DNA of 64,000 nt from NCBI GenBank assembly GCA_019925095.2, contig CM034388.1, positions 27,968,934 to 28,032,933 on the forward strand. The letters are read 5' to 3'. Below, piece by piece: positions 22,170 through 32,099 of this stretch. Position numbers and translations under genes: made by a program. The notes beneath the pieces were generated by a model that saw only the letters and a program-made list of their open reading frames with translations, ran no database searches and had not been told where the DNA came from. The number at the start of each line of letters is the position of its first letter. The stretch's first letter is position 1. Source of the stretch: Dendrolimus kikuchii. Its lineage: Eukaryota > Arthropoda > Insecta > Lepidoptera > Lasiocampidae.

Positions 22170-23510
22170 GGAAAAAGGCAAGGGACACATAAATACTCAA
22201 ACTAATTTAACAAATAAATATACAAATACATACATATATACATAGTCATAAATATAATATACAAATATATACATATACAATAATATATTACAACTATATA
22301 ATATATTGAAACTTACTATTAAACAATATCAAAGTAATTAAACATTAATATTAAACATAATTTTTTATACTTAATTGTTGGTCCCTGTTCTGAAGAGTGA
22401 CATTTGCTTTCTGATAGCACCTTTCTTACTGAAATAAATAAAATTCCGGTTGATTTAGCAATTAATTGAGTGGGAGTCATAATACTACTCAGATTCCCAT
22501 TGCACTCATGTTCGAAATGTTTGTACAAGTTATACAAAACTTCTTTAGTTTGGGTAGTCAAAGGTTACCTCGACAACATTTCAAGATTGGAACCATTTTT
22601 AATAAAAAAAATTAATATCAAATAACAACAATTAGCAACAAATAATAACACTGAACAATAAATGAATGAACCACAAATAAAATCCATTAATTGATTAATT
22701 ATCAAACTAAAACCAAATAATCAGACCTCACAACAATTAGCAATGTAAATAATTATTATATATTACACTTTCACCATTGACTTGTACAAAGAATTTTTAA
22801 TACTAAATACTACAAACACAAAAACTTCTCAAAGCTAATTTACCTATAACATTTTGTAAGATAATAAAAATTTCAGAATAGTAAATTATGTTTACTTATC
22901 TCCTATTATATTAATTTAGTATTTAGGTATTCAGTGACAAAGTATCTCAGTTGATTAACTGTCAAATATTTGCCAATAACATTTCAAAATAGCCCTAACA
23001 ATATTTTAAACTAAGTTCTGAGTATATATTCTCACATATATTTTGAATGTATACGAGATTAAAAAGAATAAGTTCTAAAATTTATGGATACTACTCAACA
23101 CATAATTAATTACTATTATAATCAACCACACATGTGGTAATTAATTGGTTATATGTAAAGTTGAGAAGCCATAAAAAAGCAAGACACAGAGTCATAGATT
23201 GACTAAATAGTTGGTATACTAGTTGAGTGGTGAAAGTGATATTTTGTTTTGAGAGATTTGGTATAAGCTTTTTGCATCGTTATGTCCTAATTTAAGGAGA
23301 TATAAAGAACCTGGTCTCCAAGTGAAATTTAAAGATATTCTTCTTTTTAAAACAATCTACTTAGTTTAGTAAGAGAGAGTTAGTTGGATTTTCTGGATTT
23401 TTAAAACATTTCAAGATTTAGTTTGAAAAAATTGCCTTCCACCTCTCTATATATGCAAACCGACATTACCATAAATACTTGTACTCAAATCTTTGCTATA
23501 AATCATAAAC
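22170..23510. other. AT-rich region downstream of S2P, no gene seen
   Basis: Only short open frames without resemblance to known proteins. It probably contains the S2P 3' UTR on its right side. No certain poly(A) signal was chosen. Confidence 0.4.
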
Positions 23511-23514
23511 TTAT

Positions 23515-25077
23515 TCAATTATCTACTATTGCCCTGTAAAATACATAAATTAACATAGGCACTGTCACACCAGTTCCTACCACAACTGTAAAGACAGTAA
23601 AAAAGGTAACAAAGTCACCATTCTTATTTAGATATTTGGCTAATACTTGTATAAGATTCCTTGCAATGTGATGTCCATCCATGCTATAACAAGGTATGAT
23701 ATTCAAGAATGCTATCCCCATGGAAAACATGAATACATACCTAAGAAGTTTCTCAAACTGTGAAGGGGAAAAGAAGGAGAAGAGCGCAATTCTTGGGAAA
23801 TATTGATCGATAAATACAGTTTTGTGCAAGTCATATGGTAACCCTAAATAAAGCACTGCCATGTTATCCTTCCTTCCGATGATTAATAAATATGTGTGGT
23901 TATTTAAAGATGGCTTTAAGCAATGCATTCCACGTGGACAGGAAAACCCGCCTGCATCTGTACATTTTATGAAATTGTCTTTGACCATATCTCTGGGTTT
24001 TAAACAGGAATATTGCCCTGGTAACACTGAGTCTGCCATGACTTTCGGTTCCATATATTCAAAACAGAAACTATGCAAATCATCCTTTCTACAACATTCA
24101 ACAACATCATTCTCTTTAACAGTCTCCATCATTATTTCATCATTTTGAGCCACAAATTCTGCAGTTGTACATATACCAAACCTTTCATGGGCCATTTGAA
24201 GACAATAAATCCAATCATCTGAAGATTTAATATCACAACCACTTATTGAAGTAACAATGTCATCTTTATCTAAGCCTCTAACATCTTTTAGAGGTGAGTC
24301 TTCGGTAAAACCAGTCACTCTCACACCAACACCAGTTTCATAAGCTATGTTAAATAAAATCGGTGCTGAAAAGAATAATAGCAAAGCTATTAATGCAGTT
24401 GCTATATTATGCCACACTCCTGCACAATATACCCTCAGTCTTTTTGTTACAGGGAGACTATTCAAGTGTTCTGTATTTAACTGTACAAATGCTATTGGAA
24501 TTATGGTGAAAACATAAACACCTACTGCTATCAGCTGTACATCTTCTTGGGCCGCTGCCATTGCATGTCCTAATTCATGAATAATGGAGCTAAATGCTAT
24601 TGCTAAGAAATAAACCCAGAAGTCAGAGACTGGTATATTCACACCAGGCAACATTGCTTTTACTTCGGGCATACTATTCAACTGTATTGTCTCATAAAAG
24701 TGCTCAAAAATAAATGAAAGTAAAGTCCACAGAGCGAATGGCAAAAATATCCATATAGTGAAGATGTAACCGCATGTAAACCATTTTCTTAATATCCTTG
24801 TTAAGTTCTTACTCCACCTGTATATGAATCTATTAAATGCAGCTGTTGTCCATGTAAAGTTAAGAATACCAACTTTAAGACCTGTTCCTTCCAGAAATGC
24901 ATAATATGGATAATGCATACAACTCTGTAAATAAGAAATATCAAAAATAATTATGTTTTTAGATCCTCATACTGTAATGCACACAAAAAACAGCAAGAGT
25001 ACCTTGAAGAATGAATCAAAAAACCAGATGACCGCATAAAATGTTAAGGCAAATGAGCAAATTACCACAAAAGACAT
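23515..25077 (-). CDS. MBTPS2: Membrane-bound transcription factor site-2 protease (S2P)
   Basis: Exon 1 is 25077-25003 (25 codons, hydrophobic, donor AAG|GTACTC). Exon 2 is 24924-23515 (acceptor TTTACAG|AGTTGT, phase 0, stop TAG). The protein has about 494 aa; human S2P has 519 including a serine-rich stretch that is absent here. The zinc-binding HELGH is at about residues 141-145 in a membrane helix, with the C-terminal metal ligand Asp in NIIPCYSMDGHH at about 441 (MDG in place of the usual LDG). FCAGVWHN-type text appears as YCAGVWHNIATAL, and a PDZ-like domain (VTGFTEDSPL, DDIVTSISGCDI) lies between, with a cysteine-rich luminal stretch. S2P cuts SREBP and ATF6 within the membrane of the Golgi after S1P. 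The ORF start at 24918 is internal; exon 1 supplies the N-terminal helix. Confidence 0.97.
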
Positions 25078-25327
25078 TTTCTTTGATTTTCATAGTTTAC
25101 ATTAGTAATGTTACGTTATCTTTGGAATTGAAACAAGAAATTGTTAAAAGGCCGGACCGACGTAAACTTGAGAATTCTACGAAAAAGAAAATATATCAAT
25201 TTTTGTCTGTCGTGTCTGTCTCACTCTCAAGCTCAAGTCTCAGCCATAGATAATCTCAGCTTAGTTAAGCTTTCAGTGTCAAGTTGTGTCAACTGTCAGT
25301 GTCAAATGATAGTACTTCACAGAACAT

Positions 25328-25985
25328 TTTTTTTTGATGCGCAGGGGATTACCTTTCGTACCATGCTGAGTTCACTCTTGTCTGTGAGCGTGGGACCGGA
25401 CTGCGGCGATAAGCGCCGCGCAGCGTGTGTGAAGACTCTGGATGGAAGCAACTATGCCGCTAAACCTAAACCTGCGTCCCATACCCGGCGCTTGTGTGAA
25501 AGAACATGAGACGACGAGCGAAGCTACACCCATTGTTCTACCGCGCAACAAGCTTAGTTCACCCCGGGATGTAGAGTGAACTACTTCACCAACAGAGGTT
25601 GGACCGGTCACAGCCCTACGATGCGCGGACCTCTGCGATGGAATAATGGAAGGAGATTTTGCACATATCTGTGTCTCCGGAGGCCTGTCTGACGACGACG
25701 CCCGAGGAGCGCGTGCGCAGCTCTTTCCCTTACTTTCTCAGCAGCTACCTTGCGGGACATTACTGCCTCGTAGAAGGAAAAAACCGCTGACCAGTGATCG
25801 TCGCTGTGGTGCATGGCCTCGAGCTCGAACCTCTGAGGTTGCCATGCAGCGCATTCGACCAGCGTGTGAAACGCAGCGTCACCCTACAATCTCATGCAGA
25901 TACTTATCAAAGCATCCGTGCCCGGTAAGTATCTGCGTCATCCTAAAGGTCAGAGTCCCGCATTTCCGCGCGACATCGTAGTAGG
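25328..25985 (-). pseudogene. R1-clade LINE, 5'-truncated and frameshifted
   Basis: On the minus strand, LTGHGCFDKYLHEIVG is followed, after a frame change, by GDAAFHTLVECAAWQPQRFE and a basic tail (RERAAHALLGRRRQTGLRRH). LTGHG...YLH and the H..LVEC.AW zinc-knuckle pattern are hallmarks of the C-terminus of R1-type non-LTR elements. A poly(A) run (T-run at 25328-25337) ends it. It lies immediately upstream of S2P exon 1. Confidence 0.8.
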
Positions 25986-26050
25986 TAAGTAGGGATAAAC
26001 CGGTAGGAAACCTATGGAAATGAAACGTCAATAAAAAATGCGTGCCACTG

Positions 26051-26079
26051 TGACGTCATTTGGCCACTAAACATGGCGG
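26051..26079. promoter_or_regulatory. CRE-like site and YY1-like site upstream of S2P
   Basis: TGACGTCA at 26051-26058 and CACTAAACATGGCGG at 26065-26079. The complement, CCGCCATGTT, fits the YY1/Pho consensus CCGCCATNTT. It is 1.0 kb from the S2P ATG, but only about 0.3 kb once the R1 insertion is discounted. Confidence 0.45.
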
Positions 26080-26396
26080 TTTTAGTGCTGTCCAGAAGAT
26101 TTTAATGTTATTAGGTTTTATCGATAAACGTCCTTGGCTCATTTTATTTTCAATATTATTGAGTATTAATTATTTGTAGAATTTATACTTTAATAGGAAG
26201 TAAGTATATTGTTATGTGCAAAGATACTTTGATTTAGATGTGTGAAATCTAAGACAAGTTCGTGTTTCAAATTTATCAAGTAAACGATATGACGATTTTT
26301 AAAAGTTGCTACACTGATTTGATAAAGTTGTCGTTTGACAACACAGTGACCACAAAACATAAACATATGGCGTAGTACAGTGCCATCTGCCCATCT

Positions 26397-26654
26397 CTAG
26401 CATGCTAAATTTTATCGTCGTTTCATATGTTGCCGTCTCGCTCGCACTTGCGTATATGCCGGAAAGGGATGGAAGCTTTATGTCGGCGATAAAACGTTAG
26501 CATGCTAGCTAGCTATGCTGTTTTGGATATCAAAATAAGAGTACGTGTTTTTCCTATGAAAAACACGTACTCTTATTTTGATATCCAAAACAGATTAATT
26601 AGATTGTAATAGAGAGGTAAGTAGTCTAAACTACTTACCTCTCTATTACAATCT
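26397..26654. repeat. Cluster of three inverted repeats, two of them perfect
   Basis: Outer pair: CTAGCATGCTAA at 26397 and its complement ending at 26508 (about 24-bp arms). Then perfect 36-bp arms at 26518-26553 and 26558-26593 with the loop CTAT. Then perfect 25-bp arms at 26601-26625 and 26630-26654 with the loop CTAA. Confidence 0.95.
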
Positions 26655-26931
26655 ATTTTAATTGTGTTGCTGACTCTAAAGTCCGTAACACATTACCGCA
26701 ACGCACCTCAAGATAGGTGCGCTGCACCATAAGTGAGAGTGATTCAAATTTTAAACTTATTAAGGGCCGCGTGATAAAAAAAAACAAAACACCTTCAGAA
26801 CATTTATTTAATAAAAAACGTCATTCCTTATGACTTACGCTCTAAAATCACTTAATTATTAAAAATTTAACGAATTTACAATAGTTTTTATTAAAGTAAA
26901 ACTAATAAAGGCATAAGTTTATAATATGAGT

Positions 26932-26937
26932 TTTATT
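26932..26937 (-). promoter_or_regulatory. Candidate poly(A) signal of the THAP gene
   Basis: AATAAA on the minus strand about 150 bases after the stop codon at 27084. Confidence 0.6.
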
Positions 26938-27083
26938 TGTACCTTAGATGTTTTACATGGAATACAAAATTCAAAGAAGTGACACCATCAGTTTTGGTTT
27001 ATTCCTCTAAAGATGTCAAAGCATATTACTTTTATCTAAGTAGGTTCAATAGCTTCACTATAAAGAGTCTGTATATACAAAAT

Positions 27084-28299
27084 CTAACATCTTCTCTTGA
27101 AGCTAAAGAACAGCAGAATCCTTAAATGTGCAGCATTTACCAAGGTAGAGGTGTCAGGACCGGCCAAAACAGGAATTGTTTCCAACTGATTTTCTTTTAA
27201 TATGCCAGTTTTATGTTGGCTGGCATGTCGCTGCAAAATATTGAAATATTAGTTTAGAATAATTGTGTCCACAGTATTTTTTTCATAAAATTTGCTTAAA
27301 TTATGACATTATTATTCAAATTGGGCAAATACATTTCTTGGATGGAATCACAGCCACAAAACCCATAAGTTTTTCTAAAATGGTTATATAGAATGAGAAT
27401 GACATAGACTACAACTAGTAACTAGCATATCAGTAATAAGGTAGCAGCAACAAGTATATCAAAGGCTAAAAGTGAAAGTACAAATTTCAATTATACGAGC
27501 AGTCTCCATGAGTGTGAGAGGCACGAGAAGACATATTAAGGCCTTCGACTGCGAAGACGGAGCAGGAATTATATAATAAGCCGACAGTCCAACGACTATC
27601 CTGCTGATCATCGTCCCACCATACAAAACTTGTATATTAATTTTGATCCTTTTATAGCACGTTTTGTTATAAAATAATATGTATGTATTAAAATATGTAT
27701 ATAATTTAAAAAAAGTATATCAATACTAACTATAAAAGTATATACAGTATTAACTTACTCTTACAAATTTGAAGGGCACGGCATCATCTCGTAGTCGAGT
27801 CACATCCAGAGTTTTGTTGAAACATTTATCATCAAAATGTAGCGAGCAAATATAAATATATTTTGCATTTGGCTTTATATTTTCCATTCCAATGGCTTCC
27901 AGCCACTTTTTCTTTATACGCTCATTTCTTGGGATCCTATAAAATATGTTTTAATTATTATTTTTGTATGTTTTAAGCGGGGTAGCATGATAAAATAAGA
28001 AATTTTATATAAGCAATCATATTATATCGATATCAAAGTCGATAAATAATGTACAACCCCAGCTAATAAATTAACATTATTTAAGCGTAAAAATATAGTT
28101 AAATAAGTTAAATCCATTCATGACCTATAACTGCACATAAGAACCTTGCTAATTATAATGAAAATCTTCCTTTATTTTCCCGGAAACATTAACAATAAGC
28201 AATATTTTTAATGTTATTTACAGCGTACCTGTGTATGGTTAAAGATGACTGATTTGGTGTTTTTCTTATGCCGCACCCTATTACACTGCACACGGACAT
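27084..28299 (-). CDS. Small THAP-domain zinc-finger protein, three exons
   Basis: Exons are 28299-28229, 27936-27765 and 27230-27084 (TAG). Junctions are ACAG|GTACGC, TTATAG|GATCC, AAATTT|GTAAGA and TTTGCAG|CGACAT, with consistent phases, giving about 129 aa. The first ~81 residues form a THAP C2CH domain: Cys4 and Cys9 (MSVCSVIGCG), a Trp at 35 (KKKWLEAIG), Cys54 and His57 (YICSLHF), and the closing AVPF at 76-79. The remaining ~48 residues are not a known domain. THAP domains bind DNA in a sequence-specific, zinc-dependent way. Many insect THAP genes derive from P-element-like transposases; here no transposase domain follows, so a host gene encoding a short DNA-binding protein is likely. 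A second in-frame donor (AGA|GTAAGT) lies 6 nt into intron 2. Exon 3 is the least certain. Confidence 0.85.
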
Positions 28300-28443
28300 A
28301 TCTGCGACGTAATTATTTATATTTGGCTTCAATTATTTTAAATCACAAGCAAAATATTGAAAGATAATTAGTTATTTTCATTTATACCACGACTTTTTGA
28401 CAGGACAAGTACCGGGTGCACTGACTGATAATGACATTTGGTG

Positions 28444-28458
28444 CACTAAACATGGCGG
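28444..28458. promoter_or_regulatory. YY1-like site upstream of the THAP gene
   Basis: CACTAAACATGGCGG, identical over 15 bases to the site at 26065-26079, 145-160 bases upstream of the THAP start codon. Confidence 0.5.
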
Positions 28459-28639
28459 ATTTTCGGCCTCATTAGGTATTTACGTATATTCATGTTCCAC
28501 TTTATGTACGCACTGAAATACTGTTATATTGTTTTCCTGCGAGTTACAGTGCTGAGTAAGAACGAGATAGATATATGTTTATGTGTGTGCCTTCAAAATG
28601 GATGCTATTTGTATAAGCAATTGTACGTATAGAACAATA

Positions 28640-28785
28640 TGTCGCGCCATAGTCTATTCTAACATTATGCCGCCTCTCATCACGCGATATACCTTCTAGT
28701 CCTTCCACGCGGCCGTAACGCTTTTTCGTGACAGAAAAAATCCTAATATCCCCCGTCTATATAGAAGTTTCATTTCAAAAAGTAG
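28640..28785 (-). repeat. Interspersed repeat L, copy 3
   Basis: Inverted relative to the copies at 15700 and 18828: CATTATGCCGCCTCTCATC, CCACGCGGCCGTAACGC and TTTTTCGTGACAGAAAAA. Confidence 0.55.
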
Positions 28786-29068
28786 GAAAACCGATCATAA
28801 ATTCATATTTCGATCGTACATTCATAAAATGTATAATTTCCTTTTTAATATATACCTATATATTGCCAAAACTATTAACAATATTGTATTAGATAAATAA
28901 ATATAGATTTACGATCTTATTCATAGAGAGTTAGAATAAGTTTGAACGTTCAAACTTTAACTGTGTATGAATAAGACCACTAAAATATATATTTACCGTG
29001 ACGGCCACAGAGTACTTACTTATCTACATTGTATATATGGTATGCTGTCAATTATCTTCAGCTTTTTT

Positions 29069-29203
29069 GGCCGGTTCCTATATCTTACTATTCATTCACT
29101 AGCCCTACCATCGGATGGATTTTGGCATTCATTGTATGGAGCTTAAGTCAAATTTTAACCTATAATAAGGCAAATGAACGTTCGTAAGATATAGGAACCG
29201 GCC
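29069..29203. repeat. Perfect 20-bp inverted repeat
   Basis: GGCCGGTTCCTATATCTTAC at 29069-29088 and its exact complement at 29184-29203, enclosing 95 bp. Possibly the ends of a small MITE. Confidence 0.8.
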
Positions 29204-29384
29204 ATCAGTAAATGTTTGTCCAATCGCTTTATACGCTAGTTAACTAATTGAAGCCTATGTTCAGAGCCGGGCCGAGACGGTAGGCACGGTAGGAAGCTTC
29301 CTACCGAAGCAAACTGCCTACGGGGTAGCGGGGGTACATAGACTAGGAAGCCAAATTTATTTTTTACTTATATGTATGACCTTC

Positions 29385-29850
29385 AATATTTTTTGAAAGT
29401 TGCACCCGTGACTGGAAAATTGAGAGGAAAAAGATTAAGGTGGTACATACATACATACATACATGCATAACTTCACGCCAGTTCCCTTGCGGGGTAGGCA
29501 CGAACAACAGAGCGCCATTTAGACCCATTCATACACACCTCACTTGCTTCTTTGACATTCATAGCTCTTGTCATGCACACTCGTCTGTTCTTAAGGCTCC
29601 TGACATGGAGCCTTAAGACCACACATTAAGGTGGTATGAGTGTATAATAAGAAGGGACAAAAGTCACATGGCAAAAAGAATGTTAAACTCCAAGAAGGAT
29701 GGGTAGAAATGTAAACGTAAACTAAAAAAGAGATGGATGGATTGTGTGAAGGATGATATGATGATTTGTGGTGTGACAGAAGATTTATGTGAGAATAGAA
29801 GAGTGTGGAAGGAAAATATATATTGTGACGACCCCAAATAGTTGGGAGAA
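29385..29850 (+). mobile_element. LINE family J, C-terminal fragment, interrupted by LINE B
   Basis: After removing the insertion at 29446-29624 and one copy of the duplicated target, the frame reads RGKRLRWYECIIRRDKSHMA, then KKRWMDCVKDDMM, NRRVWKENIYCDDPK, stop. This is typical C-terminal text of an RTE-like LINE. One in-frame stop is present near 29706. Confidence 0.75.
29446..29624 (-). mobile_element. LINE family B inside LINE J, with 12-bp target-site duplication and snap-back
   Basis: A (CATA)n tail on the left, then CCAGTTCCCTTGCGGGGTAG on the minus strand. ATTAAGGTGGTA flanks it at 29434-29445 and 29625-29636. At the 5' end CTTAAGGCTCC (29590-29600) is followed by its own complement (29608-29618). 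Confidence 0.88.
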
Positions 29851-29924
29851 GGTAAAAGAAAAGAGATGACCAATGAGATGAAGAGACCTTCAAAAAGTGT
29901 TCTCCAGTGGAACTTATCTTTTAT

Positions 29925-30020
29925 ACATACATACATGACTTCATGCCAGTTCCCTTGCGGGGTAGGCACGAGCAACAGAGCGCCATTCAGGCTTATTCTT
30001 ACACACCTCACTTGCTTCTA
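29925..30020 (-). mobile_element. LINE family B 3' end, short
   Basis: A CATACATACATGACTTCATG tail and the CCTTGCGGGGTAGGCACGAG segment through the CACACCTCACTTGC position. No clear flanking duplication. Confidence 0.7.
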
Positions 30021-30069
30021 TAATATTATAAAATACTAAATACACCATGTCTGTAATTTAAAGCTATTA

Positions 30070-30800
30070 AAAAAACCTACTGGAATAGACTATATACCCG
30101 ACGCATTTTTTTTAGATTTCTTGTTTGTTTGTCGTTTTGTCTGTTTGTTCGGGATTCACGTAAAAACTACTGGGTCGATTTCGATGCGGTTTTCGCTGAT
30201 CGACAACTAATTCTTAGACTTAAGTCTAAGTCTAATAAAAAAGTGGCGCAGAGTTTAAACTCTGCGCTAATTTTTTATTATTTAATTTGAATTATTTAAA
30301 GAGGCCAGATTAAAAAAAATATATAATTTAGATGTGATATTTGTACTGATCGATAGTAAATTTAATGTAATAGAATGTGCGATGTTTTTTATCCTAGGAA
30401 TCCTGCGGGACGTTTCCCGGGAGCAGTTTAAAGTTGTTCGGATGCATAAATATTTGCTTACTAGCTGTGCCCGCGACGTCGTTCGCGTGGAATTTCTTTC
30501 AAGACCCCCCGATTTTGAAACATTCTTCATTGGTGCTCCGCTCCTATTGGTCTTAGTGTGATGATATATAAACTATAGCCTGCCTCAATAAATGGGCTAT
30601 TTAAAACTGAAAGAATTTTTCAAACCAGACCAGTAGTTCCTGAGATTAGCGCGTTCAAACAAACAAACTCTCCAGCTTTATATATAAGTTTATTCCGACA
30701 CAGTCTCCACTAAGACGAGAACTTACATTTTGTTTTAAATGCTGCGATAGCTTGTGTCCCGAGAATCCCGCGGGAATTGCAAGTCAAGCGTGGACAAAGT
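30070..30800 (+). repeat. Interspersed repeat N, split by a Helitron
   Basis: CTGGAATAGACTATATA, TGTCTGTTTGTTCGGGATTC, then, after the element at 30461-30690, GAATCCCGCGGGAATT. The same order occurs at 59845-60460. It contains no protein gene that I recognise. Confidence 0.55.
30461..30690 (-). mobile_element. Short Helitron-like element
   Basis: CTAG at 30461-30464, a GCGACGTCGTTCGCG hairpin next to it, and the body GTAGTTCCTGAGATTAGCGC shared with 12210, 39309 and 51420. Confidence 0.7.
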
Positions 30801-31122
30801 CATATCATAGTTTTGAATTTGAATTGGATTTGAGGAAGTGATGAATTTATTTTATGTAACTCTATGTATTTGTTATTTGTTTATTGTTGTTTTTACTGTG
30901 CATAATTGAGATGATATAAAGACTTTTTAAATATAATTTAATAACTGTGAGGCATGTGGTGACTATAAGGGGAGCTTGGAGGTCAACGGAGCAAGTTGGA
31001 TCCAATCTTTATGTCATATCGGTAATATAGGCAAATATGTTGATATAAAACTTTTGAGTAGAATTGGTAGAGACATTCATTCTCTTCTGTTGTTATGATA
31101 TATAGGTACACATTTATTCATA

Positions 31123-31521
31123 CTAGTGGTCGCCCAGTGGTCGAAATTCGACCATAATTAATTTAAATTATAAGCTTGAAGTATAGTCTTTGACAGCAAA
31201 ACCTTAATAACGTATTAAGGTTTTGTTGTCAAAGACTATACTTCTATAATCACAGATTTCGCCAAGGTTACACTGTTAATTTGACTTTAATAATAAACAA
31301 AAGAGTATACATGCGTGTGTGTGTGTGTGTGTGTGTCAAATACGTGGTAGTGTGTGTAATGTTTTTTAATTTAAGTATTTTTTATGCATAATTTAAAAAT
31401 AAATAGCATTCGTCGCTTCTTCTCTATATAAACTATAAGTGTGCGAAATTTCATACACCTCCGTCCGCGAATTTTCGTAAAAAGGGGTATACATTTTTTG
31501 ATTCACGTATTAATATATAGA
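31123..31521 (-). mobile_element. Helitron-like element, family H2, 399 bp, with internal palindrome
   Basis: Minus 5' TCTATATATTAATACGTG; 3' hairpin GGTCGAAATTCGACC, then CTAG at 31126-31123; A/T flanks. Relatives are at 51140 and 62871. A 32-bp-arm palindrome at 31178-31244 is unique to this copy. Confidence 0.75.
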
Positions 31522-31789
31522 TATTTTGCGACGTCTCGCTGTCGCTAACAATCCTTTGCAAGGGTAACCTTGCTAAGCTGCCGAATATACAACGGGTGTA
31601 TCTGTCGATTATTATCATACGAATCCTTTTTAATAATAGATCTGAGACAAACCGAATATTTTTCTCGTACATATTTGAAATAAATTCAACATTAGACAGC
31701 AATTAGAGAAGGGAAAACTTTACCGCCCATGCGCTTCGTACGCCCATAAACTCCGCCCAAAGCCCGAAAGAGCGCGGGAAATCTAGCTT

Positions 31790-32009
31790 TTTTCATAAAC
31801 GAGAGTCGAGCGACCAATCATGTCACCGTCAGTTGCCGCGCCGACGTCAGTCGCGTCGCGAACGTAGCGCGAGTAGTATTGTTTGGTTTAGTAATAACAG
31901 TGCGCGTCTGAAATGTTTACGTGAAACATAAACTTTTGTTCAGAATTGTACATACTTTTCTTTCTGTGGTGTAATTATTAGAACACAAAGTGGACATTGT
32001 ATATTTATT
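31790..32009 (+). promoter_or_regulatory. CpG-rich promoter and 5' UTR region
   Basis: GC- and CpG-rich (GCCGCGCCGACGTCAGTCGC and neighbours), with a CCAAT motif near 31812 and no repeat family. It leads directly into an ATG-initiated exon at 32010. Confidence 0.5.
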
Positions 32010-32084
32010 ATGGGAAGTAAAACCCCAACGAACACATCCCCGCCGAGGACGCAAGTGAAGAAGGAGAATGAAGAAGAAATCAAG
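32010..32084 (+). CDS. Candidate first coding exon of an unidentified gene
   Basis: 25 codons from ATG to donor AAG|GTAAAA. They encode a polar N-terminus (MGSKTPTNTSPPR, then a Lys/Glu-rich stretch). I do not recognise it. The following intron would be long: no continuing exon was found in the remaining 32 kb. CpG-rich sequence extends to about 32820, with a further TGACGTCA near 32740, as at strong promoters. Confidence 0.5.
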
Positions 32085-32099
32085 GTAAAATTACGTTAC

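Noticed and set aside
23861..24148. 95-codon plus-strand frame
   Set aside because: Antisense to S2P exon 2.
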